Shown here: piece after piece, positions 18,880 to 28,087 of the stretch | How the letters are laid out: each line of letters begins with the position of its first letter | Numbering within the stretch: the first letter of the stretch is position 1 | NCBI RefSeq assembly: GCF_030811475.1 | Contig: NZ_JAUSQV010000001.1 | Span: forward strand, 1,511,501-1,575,500 | Source: Nakamurella flavida | Lineage (GTDB): Bacteria > Actinomycetota > Actinomycetes > Mycobacteriales > Nakamurellaceae | Reading direction: 5' to 3' | DNA: 64,000 bases | Position numbers and translations under genes: made by a program | The notes under the pieces: model-generated | What the model saw: the letters and a program-made list of their open reading frames with translations, nothing else | What the model was told of the DNA's origin: nothing | Database searches by the model: none

Positions 18880-20868
18880 TCAGCCGGCGGCCAGCGGAGC
18901 GGTGGGGTCGGCGTGGCAGGACGGGGCGTCGGCCCCCCCGCCGTGGCCCGGGGACGGCGGCAGGTCCAGCGACGGATTGCGGTCGAAGAAGCCGAACGGC
19001 TTGAGCCAGAACGAGACGGTGTCCGCCGGCATCACCGGCCAGTCCTCCAGCCGGGTGATGTGGTGCAGACCGAAGACGTACCAGAGCACGACGTCCTGGT
19101 CGAGCAGGTCCTCGCCGTCGGCGACCCAGCGGGTCATCCCGTCGTCGGCCTCGCTCTGGGTCGGGTAGTCCCCGCACGGGAAGAGCTCGTCGTCGTGCTG
19201 CCGGGTCACCCAGAGGGTGTGCCCGATCACCGGTGCCCGCAGGTACTGCGGCGCGGCGGGATCCATCATCGCCGGGAAGCTGCCGGTGGGCACCAGTTTG
19301 TAGGCGACCGGGCTGCCGACCACGTTCCGCTTCCCGGTGTTCAGCACCTTCCAGCTGCGCTGGGTGGACCACTCGTAGTCCCGCCCGGCCATCGACTCGT
19401 CCGCGATCGGGGTGGCCCGGGTGGTCAGGTTCAGCCCGTACGGGTTGTCCGGCCCGATCGGCGGGACGACGGAGTCGATCTCGTGCACCTGGTTGGCCTG
19501 GCCGTCGATGTCCAGGTCCAGGCGCGCGACCAGGAAGTGCTGGTGGAACGGGGCGTAGGTGCGCTGGTCGACCAGGGTGCCGGTGGCCGGGGTGGGGGCG
19601 CCCTCCGGGATCGGGGTGGTCACCATGATCCCGGTGGCCCGCACCTCGCACTCGATGTTGCCGTCCTGGTAGAGCCGCCAGTAGATGAGGTACTCGTAGT
19701 TCGCCACGGTGGCGTGGCAGGAGATGACCATGCGCCGCATACGGCGCACCTCGGCGCCGGACAGCCCGTCCACGTGCTTCCACAGGACGGCGTTGTCCTC
19801 CTCGTGCAGGCAGATCGCGTTGTCGATGGCGAACGGCTCGCCCGCGCTGTCGCTGAGGGTGGCGTCCAGGTAGCGGATCTCGCCCAGGCAGTCGCAGCCC
19901 AGGCTCAGCGAGGTCGTCATGTAGCCCAGACCCCACTCGCCGATGTCGTAGGCGGTGCGCCGGTAGTGGTCGAACGAGGAGTCCCGGTAGGGCACCACCA
20001 TTTCGCTGAAGGAGATGCGGTGGGCGATCTGCCGCTCCGTGCCGTGGTCGTCGTAGCGCAGCTGGTGCAGGACCAGCCCCTCGCGGGGGGTGAAGCCGAT
20101 GCGCACCCGCCAGTTCTGCCAGCTCAGCTCGTGCCCGTCGAGAGTGAAGGAGACGCCGTCCGGCTGGGTGATGTGCAGCGGGGCGATGTCGGTGCGCAGC
20201 TCCTGCCCGGGCACCTTGCCAGGCATGTACTCCCCCATCACCGGGGCCTGGGTGGCGATCTCGCCCGGCTGCTCGTCCAGCTCGAGCAGGGTCATGGTGT
20301 TCATGTCGACGATGAGCTTGAGCCCGGGGACGAGGTGGGCGTAGGGGTTCGAGCCCGGGGTCTCCCGCAGCCAGATGTCGGCCCAGCCGAGCCGACGGTC
20401 CCGGTACCGCTCCGGCATGAGGGCCAGCCCGTAGGTCCACACATCGATCAGCACGAGGTCCAGGTCGGTGATGCCCCGCTGGGCCAGCGCGGCCACCACG
20501 GTCGGATCCGCCTTCATCGCGGTCTCGCAGTCGTGCCACTCGTCGACCGTGAAGTTGGGGGTCACCCCGGGGACGTGGTCGACGGAGACGACCGCCGCGC
20601 CGCCGTCGGCCCGCGCGCCGCCCAGCTCCACGACCGCCTCGTACGCGCGGTTGTCCGCCCGGTCCCACAGCACGCTCTTGCTGCGCCGGGCGGGCGCAGG
20701 ACCGGACCGACCGGCGAGCTCCCAGGCCAACAGGTCGGCCTTCGGCGGTTCCAGCAGGGCGATGGAGGCGAACCGATGGGACGGTCCGGCATGCCCGGCG
20801 GCGGTCAGCGCCGCGGTGCTCGCCGTGATCTCGTCGGCGGTCAGCGGTTCCAGCGGGTGCGGGGCCAT
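18880..20868 (-). CDS. Copper-containing (topaquinone) primary-amine oxidase
   Basis: 662 residues from ATG 20868, five bases after the permease stop with GGAGG upstream, so the two are cotranscribed. It oxidises primary amines to aldehyde, ammonia and hydrogen peroxide. The cofactor motif NYEY is at 390-393, with Tyr391 the precursor of topaquinone, and the substrate-gate region HRISFSEMVVPYRD and the copper-site regions (TYAPFHQHFLVARLDLDIDG) are present. There is no signal peptide, so it acts in the cytoplasm, as in other actinobacterial amine oxidases. The neighbouring permease, aldehyde dehydrogenase and formaldehyde dehydrogenase complete an amine-catabolic set. The exact amine is unknown. 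Confidence 0.95.
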   Translation of the reverse strand: MAPHPLEPLTADEITASTAALTAAGHAGPSHRFASIALLEPPKADLLAWELAGRSGPAPARRSKSVLWDRADNRAYEAVVELGGARADGGAAVVSVDHVPGVTPNFTVDEWHDCETAMKADPTVVAALAQRGITDLDLVLIDVWTYGLALMPERYRDRRLGWADIWLRETPGSNPYAHLVPGLKLIVDMNTMTLLELDEQPGEIATQAPVMGEYMPGKVPGQELRTDIAPLHITQPDGVSFTLDGHELSWQNWRVRIGFTPREGLVLHQLRYDDHGTERQIAHRISFSEMVVPYRDSSFDHYRRTAYDIGEWGLGYMTTSLSLGCDCLGEIRYLDATLSDSAGEPFAIDNAICLHEEDNAVLWKHVDGLSGAEVRRMRRMVISCHATVANYEYLIYWRLYQDGNIECEVRATGIMVTTPIPEGAPTPATGTLVDQRTYAPFHQHFLVARLDLDIDGQANQVHEIDSVVPPIGPDNPYGLNLTTRATPIADESMAGRDYEWSTQRSWKVLNTGKRNVVGSPVAYKLVPTGSFPAMMDPAAPQYLRAPVIGHTLWVTRQHDDELFPCGDYPTQSEADDGMTRWVADGEDLLDQDVVLWYVFGLHHITRLEDWPVMPADTVSFWLKPFGFFDRNPSLDLPPSPGHGGGADAPSCHADPTAPLAAG

Positions 20869-20873
20869 GCGGG

Positions 20874-22451
20874 TCAGTCCTCCAGGATCAGGGCGGGGGT
20901 GTCCCGGCGCAGGGTGCGGCCGAGGAAGAAGTCGGGTTGACGGACCCGCATGACGAGCATGAGCACCGCGCCCAGGACGAGCAGCCCGACGCCGATGACG
21001 GCGACCACGCCGATGCCGAACACCTCGCCGCTGCCGTAGTCCGGGGCGGTGCTGTCGCGCAGGGTGACCAGGAAGACGAAGAGCAGGCCCAGCCCGCCGA
21101 TCAGCGGGAACAGGAACTTGAACACGACGTTGTGCGCGCTGGTGAACAGTTCCCTGCGGAAGAACCACACGCAGCCCAGGGCGGTCAACGAGTAGTAGAA
21201 GCAGATCATCAGACCGAGCGAGAGGATCGTGTCGGTCAGGGTGTCCTCGGACAGGATGGTCAGCAGCGTGTAGAACGCCCCGGCCACCAGCCCGGCCACC
21301 ACGGTGCCGTAGCCCGGCGTCAGGTAGCGCGGGTGGACCTGGGCGAAGCGGGCCGGCAGCGCCCTGTAGGCGGCCATGCCGAGCATCGTCCGGGTGGTCG
21401 GCAGGAACGTCGTCATCAGGCTGGCCGCGCTCGAGGCCAGCACGGCCAGGAAGAGGAACAACTTCCAGCCCTCGCCCATCACCGGCCCGGCCAGCGCCCC
21501 GAACACGTTCGCCTGGGTGTCCGGGTTGGACAGCCCGACGCCCTCCTCCCCGACGCCGGCGAACATCAGCGAGGCCACCGAGACCAGCAGGTAGGTCAGC
21601 AGGATCGACACCACGCACAGCAGCGCCGCCCGGCCCGGGGTCCGGGCCGCGTCCTTGGACTCCTCGTTGACGGTGAGCGCGGAATCCCAGCCCCAGAACG
21701 AGAAGATCGACGCCGACAACCCGGCGATGAACGCGGTCAGGGTGAAGCCGGACAGCGGGTTGAACCAGTCCCAGCTGAACGCCGCGCCGCCGGTCACCCC
21801 GCCGCCGGACTTGGCGATGGCCATCACCGCGAAGACCACCAGCACCACCATCTGGAAGCCGACCAGGATGTACTGCACCTTCTCGGTGGTGGTGATGCCG
21901 CGGTAGGCGACCGCGGTGGCGATCGCCAGGAAGACCAGACAGGTCAGCACGTTGACCCACTTGGTCTCCCACAGCGCCGACAGCGACTCACTGCCGAAGA
22001 GGTCGCCGAGCAGTTGGTAGAAGAACTGCACGGCCACGCCGGCCAGGTTGGCCAGCACGATGATGGTGGCCAGGATCGCCGCCCACCCGCCCAGCCAGCC
22101 CAGGTACGGACCGAACGCCTTCGTCGTCCAGGTGAAGGAGGTGCCGCAGTCCGGGGCGACCCGGTTGAACTCCCGGTACGCGTACGCGGCGAAGAACATC
22201 GGCAGGAAACCGGCGATGAACACGATCGGCATCTTGAAGCCGGCGACCACCGCGACCAGCCCGAGCGTGGCCGTCAACGTGTACGCCGGCGCCACGCACG
22301 AGATGCCCAGGGTGATGCCGCCGATGAGGCCGACGGAATTCCCGGAGAGCCCCTTGTCGACCACCTCGGCGGTCCCGGCCACCCGGGCCCCCGGGATGCC
22401 GCCCGCGGCGGCCGCGGCCGAGCCGGGTTCGCCGTTCTGAGAATCCGTCAT
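20874..22451 (-). CDS. APC-superfamily amino acid/amine permease
   Basis: 525 residues, about 12 to 14 hydrophobic helices. It begins with a soluble N-terminus, then GLSGNSVGLIGGITLGISCVAPAYTLTA (about 35-62), the first APC helix with its unwound GxG region, and later FNRVAPDCGTSFTWTTKAFGPYLGWLGGW, a common APC signature. It is upstream of, and coupled to, the copper amine oxidase, so it probably brings in the amine that enzyme oxidises. A TACTGT element at 22501-22506 (minus strand) could start the two-gene transcript about 44 bases before the ATG; GAGG precedes the start. Confidence 0.9.
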   Translation of the reverse strand: MTDSQNGEPGSAAAAAGGIPGARVAGTAEVVDKGLSGNSVGLIGGITLGISCVAPAYTLTATLGLVAVVAGFKMPIVFIAGFLPMFFAAYAYREFNRVAPDCGTSFTWTTKAFGPYLGWLGGWAAILATIIVLANLAGVAVQFFYQLLGDLFGSESLSALWETKWVNVLTCLVFLAIATAVAYRGITTTEKVQYILVGFQMVVLVVFAVMAIAKSGGGVTGGAAFSWDWFNPLSGFTLTAFIAGLSASIFSFWGWDSALTVNEESKDAARTPGRAALLCVVSILLTYLLVSVASLMFAGVGEEGVGLSNPDTQANVFGALAGPVMGEGWKLFLFLAVLASSAASLMTTFLPTTRTMLGMAAYRALPARFAQVHPRYLTPGYGTVVAGLVAGAFYTLLTILSEDTLTDTILSLGLMICFYYSLTALGCVWFFRRELFTSAHNVVFKFLFPLIGGLGLLFVFLVTLRDSTAPDYGSGEVFGIGVVAVIGVGLLVLGAVLMLVMRVRQPDFFLGRTLRRDTPALILED

Positions 22452-22671
22452 CGCGACCTCACGTCCGCTCGCACACGCCCGGGAGCTGCTGGTGGCCCGA
22501 ACAGTAAACTGCGCCCGTCCGGACATCGTCAGCTGCCCCGATGCCACGCCCGGAGATCGATTCCGCCCGGTCGACCGGCCCGTCGCACGACGCCCCGGGG
22601 CCGTCCGGCACGATCTCCTCGACGCCCGTCCGACCGGACGCCCCGGCCGACCCAACCGTGGGGAGACACGC

Positions 22672-23616
22672 ATGAGCCTCAGTGCCGATCCGGCCGACCC
22701 GCCGATCCCGCCGGGACGCCGGTCGGGTGTGGTCGTCGGGGTGGACGGGTCGGCAGCGAACCGCGCCGCCCTGGACTGGGCCGCGGACACCGCCGCCGCC
22801 CTCGCGGTGCCGCTGACCGTGCTCGTCGCCCAGCCCGACCATGCCGCCGACATCGCCGAGTTCGACCCGATCGCCGACGAGTCCGCGGAAGCGTCCGACG
22901 GCACCGCCGGGCTGGGCGCCGGATCCCCCGCCGCCGCGGTGACCCGCACCGCGGTGCAGACCGCCCGCGACCGGCACCCCGACCTGGAGATCCACGCCGT
23001 GCGGTACCCCGATCCGCCGGTGCAGTCACTGCTGGCCGCCTCGGAAAGGGCCGACCTGGTCGTCCTCGGGTCGCACGGGTGGGAGGGCCTCACGGGCCTG
23101 CTCGTCGGATCCACCGTGCTGCACGTGGTGCCGTACGCCCGCTGCCCCGTCGTGGTCGTGCCGGTGACCGACTCGGTGGAACCGCGGCCCGGCAGCACGG
23201 TGGTGCTGGGCTTCGACGGATCGGTGGAGGCGGCGGCCGCCGCGGCCGCCGCCTTCCGGCACGCCGCCGCCGTCGGGGCCGACGTGCTGGCCGTCTACGT
23301 GCGGCCGCGACGCGGACACGACGAGGTCGTCGAGGTGGACCCGACCACCGAGCAGCTCGGCTCCCCGGTGGCCACGTTCTGGGCGCCGGTGCTCCTCGCC
23401 GCCCACGCCCACCCCGACGTGACCGTGCACTACCGGCACGCCCGCGGCCGGGCCGGCACCGTGCTCGCCGAGCAGGCCCGCGGTGCCGCCCTGCTGGTCG
23501 TCGGGGCGCGGGGCCGTGGCGGATTCCGCGGCCTGGTGATGGGATCGGTCAGCCAGCACCTGCTGACCACGGCCCCGTGCCCGGTGCAGGTGCTGCACAG
23601 CAATCTGGCCCGGTGA
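22672..23616 (+). CDS. Universal stress protein with two USP domains
   Basis: 314 residues; GGGGAG lies 7 bases before the ATG. Each half has a USP fold: VVVGVDGSAANRAALDWA (about 19-36) ending in GSHGWEGLTGLLVGSTVLHVV, and VVLGFDGSVEAAAAAAAAF (about 178-196) ending in GARGRGGFRGLVMGSVSQHLL. The G-2x-G-9x-G(S/T) ATP-binding pattern is kept in both. It is a cytoplasmic stress-response protein, often dormancy- or hypoxia-linked in Actinobacteria. It is divergent from the permease/amine oxidase pair across a 220-base gap. Confidence 0.93.
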   Translation: MSLSADPADPPIPPGRRSGVVVGVDGSAANRAALDWAADTAAALAVPLTVLVAQPDHAADIAEFDPIADESAEASDGTAGLGAGSPAAAVTRTAVQTARDRHPDLEIHAVRYPDPPVQSLLAASERADLVVLGSHGWEGLTGLLVGSTVLHVVPYARCPVVVVPVTDSVEPRPGSTVVLGFDGSVEAAAAAAAAFRHAAAVGADVLAVYVRPRRGHDEVVEVDPTTEQLGSPVATFWAPVLLAAHAHPDVTVHYRHARGRAGTVLAEQARGAALLVVGARGRGGFRGLVMGSVSQHLLTTAPCPVQVLHSNLAR

Positions 23617-23618
23617 GA

Positions 23619-23640
23619 CGCCCGCCCCGCGGGGCGGGCG
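23619..23640. terminator. Perfect 22-bp palindrome after the stress-protein gene
   Basis: A 22-base palindrome of C and G begins three bases after the stop codon of the universal stress protein gene. It can form a 10-base-pair stem and probably separates this gene from the aldehyde dehydrogenase gene 38 bases further on. Confidence 0.6.
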
Positions 23641-23677
23641 CTCGACCGGTCGGGAAACCCGGACAGGAAGAGGATCG

Positions 23678-25132
23678 ATGAGCGCGGTGCAGGCGGACCG
23701 GACCCAGTGGCGCAACGTGGTCGGCGGGCAGGAGGTCGACACCGCCGCCGGGACGACGATGGACGTCGTGGACCCGAGCACGGGTGAGGTCTACGCGACC
23801 GCGCCCCTGTCCGGCCCGGCGGACATCGACGCCGCCTACGCCGCCGCGGCCACCGCCTTCGAGTCCTGGCGCTGGTCGACCCCGTCGGAGCGGCAGCTGG
23901 CCCTGCTGCGCTTCGCCGACCACATCGAGGCGAACGCCGACGAGCTGGTCGCGATCGAGGTGCGGGACACCGGTAAGCCGACCGGGCTGACCCTGTCGGA
24001 AGAGATCGGCCCCATGGTCGACCAGGTCCGCTTCTTCGCCGGGGCGGCCCGGGTCCTCGAGGGCCGGTCCACCGGGGAGTACCTGCGCGGGCACACCAGC
24101 TCGGTGCGCCGGGAACCCGTCGGCGTCGTCGGCCAGGTGGCCCCGTGGAACTACCCGATGATGATGGCCATCTGGAAGCTGGCGCCGGCGCTGGCCGCCG
24201 GCTGCGCCACCGTCATCAAGCCGTCGGACACCACCCCGGCGTCCACCCTGTGGCTGGGACGGGCGGCCCAGGAGTTCTTCCCGGCCGGCGTGGTCAACGT
24301 GGTCTGCGGTGACCGGGAGACCGGTTCGGCCCTGGTCTCGCACCGCACCCCCGCGCTGGTCTCCATCACCGGCTCCACCGGGGCGGGCATGGCGGTGGCC
24401 ACCGCCGCGGCCCGCAACATCACCCGCGCCCACCTGGAACTTGGCGGCAAGGCCCCGGTCGTGGTGTTCGACGACGCGGACATCGAGGCCGCCGTCGAGG
24501 GCATCGCCACCGCCGGCTACTTCAACGGCGGCCAGGACTGCACCGCGGCCACCCGGGTCATCGCCCTGCCCGGCATCTACGACGAGTTCGTCGCCGCCCT
24601 GACCGCCAAGGCCCGGGACACCCGCACCGGCGCCTCCGACGACGCCGACGTGCTCTACGGCTCCATCAACAACGCGAACCAGCTCGGCCACATCAGCGGG
24701 CTGGTCGACCGGGCGCGGCAGAACGCCGACGTCACCACGGGCGGGACGGCCTTGGACCGGGCCGGTTTCTACTACCCGCCCACGGTGGTCGCCGGGGTGC
24801 ACCAGGACGACGAGATCGTGCAGACCGAGGTGTTCGGCCCGGTCATCACCGTGCAGAAGGCGGCCGACGAGAACGAGGCACTGGCCTTCGCCAACGGCTC
24901 GCAGTACGGCCTGGCCTCCTCCGTGTGGACCTCCGACGTCGGTGTGGCGGCGCGCATGTCGGCGCGGCTGGACTTCGGCTGCGTCTGGATCAACACGCAC
25001 ATCCCGCTGGTCGCCGAGATGCCGCACGGCGGGTTCAAGCGGTCCGGCTACGGCAAGGACCTGTCGATGTACGGGTTCGAGGACTACACGCGCATCAAGC
25101 ACGTCATGCAGTTCCACGGCTTCGAGGGCTGA
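23678..25132 (+). CDS. Aldehyde dehydrogenase, aminobutyraldehyde dehydrogenase-like
   Basis: 484 residues; AGGAAGAGG precedes the ATG. It has the full NAD-dependent ALDH set: VAPWNYPMMMAIWKLAPALAAG near 152, Glu254 in LELGGKAP, catalytic Cys288 in NGGQDCTAATRV, and EVFGPVITV. The GGQDCTA form and the MPHGGFKRSGYGKDLSMYGFEDYTRIKHVM end resemble gamma-aminobutyraldehyde dehydrogenases (PatD). It oxidises an aldehyde, plausibly the product of the copper amine oxidase encoded divergently. Expression is likely separate from the stress protein because of the palindrome between them. Confidence 0.9.
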   Translation: MSAVQADRTQWRNVVGGQEVDTAAGTTMDVVDPSTGEVYATAPLSGPADIDAAYAAAATAFESWRWSTPSERQLALLRFADHIEANADELVAIEVRDTGKPTGLTLSEEIGPMVDQVRFFAGAARVLEGRSTGEYLRGHTSSVRREPVGVVGQVAPWNYPMMMAIWKLAPALAAGCATVIKPSDTTPASTLWLGRAAQEFFPAGVVNVVCGDRETGSALVSHRTPALVSITGSTGAGMAVATAAARNITRAHLELGGKAPVVVFDDADIEAAVEGIATAGYFNGGQDCTAATRVIALPGIYDEFVAALTAKARDTRTGASDDADVLYGSINNANQLGHISGLVDRARQNADVTTGGTALDRAGFYYPPTVVAGVHQDDEIVQTEVFGPVITVQKAADENEALAFANGSQYGLASSVWTSDVGVAARMSARLDFGCVWINTHIPLVAEMPHGGFKRSGYGKDLSMYGFEDYTRIKHVMQFHGFEG

Positions 25133-25214
25133 GCCTCCCCCGGCCGCACAGCCCTCGCGGCCGGCCCGGCCGCCGGTCACAGGTGCGCCGGGCCGGGGTG
25201 TCGGGCGTCTCGGC

Positions 25215-25220
25215 TAGCCT
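25215..25220 (+). promoter_or_regulatory. -10-like TAGCCT for mscR
   Basis: TAGCCT in the 169-base gap after the aldehyde dehydrogenase gene would start transcription near 25227 and give a leader of about 75 bases that ends in AAGGAG before the GTG start at 25302. Confidence 0.4.
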
Positions 25221-25301
25221 GCGATCCGGGGCCGGACCGGGCGGGTCACGGCCGCCCGGCCCGCCCGACCCGAGCCCGTCCACCCGTCTGAAGGAGTCCC
25301 C

Positions 25302-26399
25302 GTGGTCCACCAGGTGCAGGGCGTCATCGCGCGCACGAAGGACGCCCCCGTCGAGCTGACCACGATCCTGGTCCCGGATCCGGGCCCGGGCGAGGCGTTG
25401 GTCCGGGTGCAGGCCTGCGGGGTCTGTCACACCGATCTGCACTACAAGGTCGGCGGCATCGGCGACGACTACCCGTACCTGCTCGGCCACGAGGCCGCCG
25501 GCATCGTCGAGGCGGTCGGCGACGACGTGGTCGACGTGGCGCCCGGCGACTTCGTGATCCTGAACTGGCGAGCCGTCTGCGGTCATTGCCGGGCCTGCCT
25601 GCGCGGTCGCCCGCAGTACTGCTTCAACACCCACAACGCGACCCAGAAGATGACGTTGGAGGACGGCACCGAGCTGTCCCCCGCCCTGGGCATCGGCGCC
25701 TTCGCCGAGCTGACCCTGGTCGCCGCGGGGCAGTGCACCAAGGTCGACGCGACGGCCGCCCCCACCGCGGCCGGCCTGCTCGGGTGCGGCGTGATGGCCG
25801 GCATCGGCGCGGCCATCAACACCGGCGGGGTCACCCGCGGGGACTCGGTCGCCGTGATCGGCTGCGGCGGGGTCGGTGACGCGGCCATCGCCGGCGCCGC
25901 CCTGGTCGGCGCGCACACCGTCATCGCCATCGACACCGACGAGAAGAAGTTGGCCTGGGCCAAGGAGTTCGGGGCCACCCACACCGTGCTGGTCGACCCG
26001 GCCGCCCCCGCGGACGACGTGATCGAGCAGGTTCGCGCGCTCACCGGGGGCTTCGGCGTGGACGTGGCCATCGACGCCGTCGGCCGCCCGGAGACCTGGA
26101 AGCAGGCCTTCTACCTTCGCGATCTGGCCGGCACCGTCGTGCTCGTCGGCGTGCCCAACCCGACGATGACGCTGGAGATCCCGCTCATCGACGTGTTCGG
26201 CCGCGGCGGCTCGTTGAAGTCGTCCTGGTACGGCGACTGCCTGCCCTCGCGCGACTTCCCGGTGCTCATCGACCTCTACAAGCAGGGTCGGCTGCCGCTG
26301 GACAAGTTCGTCTCCGAGGAGATCGGCATCGGCGACGTCGAGGCCGCGTTCGACAAGATGCACCGCGGCGAGGTCCTGCGCAGCGTCGTCGTCCTCTGA
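25302..26399 (+). CDS. mscR: S-(hydroxymethyl)mycothiol dehydrogenase (formaldehyde detoxification)
   Basis: 365 residues from GTG with AAGGAG upstream. It is a zinc medium-chain dehydrogenase: catalytic-zinc CGVCHTD (39-45) and GHEAAG (62-67), structural-zinc Cys93, Cys96, Cys99 and Cys107, and the NAD fold [14 protein letters not shown] near 187. The [11 protein letters not shown] start and the [11 protein letters not shown] and [26 protein letters not shown] segments match the actinobacterial MscR/AdhE2 group, which oxidises the formaldehyde-mycothiol adduct, rather than ordinary alcohol dehydrogenases. It implies that the host makes mycothiol. Next to amine-oxidation genes it suggests that formaldehyde is a by-product. 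Confidence 0.9.
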   Translation: MVHQVQGVIARTKDAPVELTTILVPDPGPGEALVRVQACGVCHTDLHYKVGGIGDDYPYLLGHEAAGIVEAVGDDVVDVAPGDFVILNWRAVCGHCRACLRGRPQYCFNTHNATQKMTLEDGTELSPALGIGAFAELTLVAAGQCTKVDATAAPTAAGLLGCGVMAGIGAAINTGGVTRGDSVAVIGCGGVGDAAIAGAALVGAHTVIAIDTDEKKLAWAKEFGATHTVLVDPAAPADDVIEQVRALTGGFGVDVAIDAVGRPETWKQAFYLRDLAGTVVLVGVPNPTMTLEIPLIDVFGRGGSLKSSWYGDCLPSRDFPVLIDLYKQGRLPLDKFVSEEIGIGDVEAAFDKMHRGEVLRSVVVL

Positions 26400-26449
26400 G
26401 CAGTAGCCCGACCCCGCCCCACCCTGGCACGACACTGGAGGTTCGACAC

Positions 26450-26968
26450 ATGCCGCAGAGTTCCGCGGAGGGCAAGGACTGGATCCGCGAGCGGATCGCC
26501 GAGCTGGGCCGGGAGGCACCGCTGACGGTGCTCGACATCGGCCCGGGCGTCGGGACCTACGCCAAACTGCTGCGCGGCCCGGCCGTCGACCACCTGATCG
26601 GCGTGGAGATCTACGAGCCGTACGTGCACACCTACCGGCTGCGGGAGTACTACGACGAGGTGATCGTGGGCGACGCCCGGGAGGTGACCTTCCCGGCGGC
26701 CGACGTGGTCATCCTGGGTGATGTGGCCGAGCACATGAGCCGGGAGGACGCGCTGGCGCTCTGGGCCAAGGCCGCCGCGGCCGCCCGCCGGGCCGTCTAC
26801 CTGTCCATCCCGATCGTCCACTACCCGCAGGGCGAGATCGAGGGCAACTGCCACGAGGTGCACGTGGTGGACGACTGGAACCACGACACCGTGCGCGCGG
26901 CGTTCACCGGCATCGGCGAGTTCTGGACGGGCACCGAGGTCGGTGTGTACGAGCGGCTGACCGGCTGA
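26450..26968 (+). CDS. Small class I SAM-dependent methyltransferase-like protein
   Basis: 172 residues; GGAGG precedes the ATG. A Rossmann-type SAM site is visible: LTVLDIGPGVGTYAKLL (about 24-40), then VEIYEPYV and DARE, and ADVVILGDVAEHMSREDALALW (about 84-105), with an acidic post-motif II loop. The second half is short, so the substrate-binding part is minimal. Only 50 bases separate it from mscR, so it may be cotranscribed, but a role in formaldehyde metabolism is not shown. Substrate unknown. Confidence 0.75.
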   Translation: MPQSSAEGKDWIRERIAELGREAPLTVLDIGPGVGTYAKLLRGPAVDHLIGVEIYEPYVHTYRLREYYDEVIVGDAREVTFPAADVVILGDVAEHMSREDALALWAKAAAAARRAVYLSIPIVHYPQGEIEGNCHEVHVVDDWNHDTVRAAFTGIGEFWTGTEVGVYERLTG

Positions 26969-27011
26969 TCATGGCACTCCGCAGTGCGGGCCGGGCGTCG
27001 GCCCGGCCACG

Positions 27012-27503
27012 ATGACCACGCCCTCGGCCGGGCCGCACCGTCGCCGCGACGTGGATGGCGTCCTGCGGGACGCCGCCGCCCGGGGCGCCTTCGACGACCT
27101 GCCGGGCGCCGGGAAGCCGCTGCCGCCCGCACCCCCGGGTCGGCACGACGAGAACTGGTGGATCAAGCAGTTCGCCGAGCGGGAGAACGTCCCGGGATCG
27201 GAGTTCCTCCCCGAGGCGCTGCGCATCCGCAAGGAGGTGGAGACCCTCGACGAGCGGATGGCCTCCCGCATCTCCGAGGACGCCGTCCGCCGGGAACTGA
27301 CCGACCTCGACCGGCGGATCCGGACGGAGATCCTGCTGCCCACCTCGGCGTTCCTGTGCGGTCCGCCGCTGGACATCGAGGCGGTGCTGGCCCGCTGGCG
27401 GGAGGCCCGGGCGATCCGGCCACCGGTGACCCGGACGGAACCGGCGCCACCCGCCCCGCGTCGGGGTGGCTGGCGCCGGTGGCTGTTCGGGCCCGGGGGG
27501 TGA
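27012..27503 (+). CDS. DUF1992 (DnaJ-homologue subfamily C member 28-type) protein
   Basis: 163 residues. The conserved block is clear: AARGAFDDLPGAGKPLPPAP (about 23-42), DENWWIKQFAERENV (about 46-60) and LPEALRIRKEVETL, the DUF1992 signature. The rest is charged helices and a Pro-rich tail ending in GGWRRWLFGPGG. No J-domain is present, and the family function is unknown. No good Shine-Dalgarno sequence precedes the ATG. It ends 29 bases from the convergent DUF5302 gene. Confidence 0.85.
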   Translation: MTTPSAGPHRRRDVDGVLRDAAARGAFDDLPGAGKPLPPAPPGRHDENWWIKQFAERENVPGSEFLPEALRIRKEVETLDERMASRISEDAVRRELTDLDRRIRTEILLPTSAFLCGPPLDIEAVLARWREARAIRPPVTRTEPAPPAPRRGGWRRWLFGPGG

Positions 27504-27532
27504 GACCGGTCGGACCGGTCGGGCCGGGTGGA

Positions 27533-27778
27533 TCAGCCGCCGCCGCCGGACTTCCGGCGGAACTGGCGGGTGGCCTTGGAGTTCGTGTGCGAGCCGTCGA
27601 CCCCGTGGCCGTCGAGGTGGGACGAGCGGGCCTGTCCGGCCGCCTTCTTCTTCTCCAGCGCGGCCGCGAAGACCGAGCGGGTGTCGGCGGACGGAACGGG
27701 CACCTCGTCGGTCGCGACCGCCGGGTCCGCGTCGGCCGTCGGGGCCGGGGCGGGGTCGGAATCGTGCGGATGCGTCAT
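27533..27778 (-). CDS. Small DUF5302-type protein
   Basis: 81 residues; GGAGG sits before the ATG. An acidic, Pro/Ala/Asp-rich N-terminus is followed by FAAALEKKKAAG and a basic end TRQFRRKSGGGG, the layout of short actinobacterial DUF5302 proteins. It has no membrane segment or enzyme motif. Function unknown. The upstream gap (27779-28087, about 309 bases) belongs to the divergent pair and contains the duplicated promoter module described separately. Confidence 0.75.
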   Translation of the reverse strand: MTHPHDSDPAPAPTADADPAVATDEVPVPSADTRSVFAAALEKKKAAGQARSSHLDGHGVDGSHTNSKATRQFRRKSGGGG

Positions 27779-27983
27779 GGGGGCCTCCAGGAGGATCAGG
27801 GTGCCGGGGCACCGCGGACGGGGACGCCGTCCCGGCCAGTGAACCAGGCGCGGCCGGCCGGCCGGGACGCGGTCGTGGAGCGACCGGCCCATCCTGCGGC
27901 CGGGGCGCCGCCCGCACCACCGGATTACCGCCCGCCCCGTGTCCGGGGCCCCGCCCGTACGCAGGAGTCGCCGATGACGGGCC

Positions 27984-28063
27984 GCTAGGCTGAGCGCCGC
28001 TCGCGGGGACCCCGCGCGCTCGCGACCGGCCGTTAGGCTGGCGCCGCTCGTGGGGAACCCCAC
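27984..28063 (+). repeat. Duplicated promoter-plus-hairpin module, 48-bp offset
   Basis: Two similar blocks start 48 bases apart. Each has TAGGCT (27986-27991 and 28034-28039), then a GCGCCGCTCG-like stretch, then a short GC hairpin (28002-28016 and 28050-28063). The second TAGGCT is a good -10 candidate for the gene starting at 28088. The copies differ in the hairpin arms, but both arms changed together, so pairing is preserved in each copy. Confidence 0.65.
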
Positions 28064-28087
28064 GTGCCGATCGAGAGGAACCCCGTC

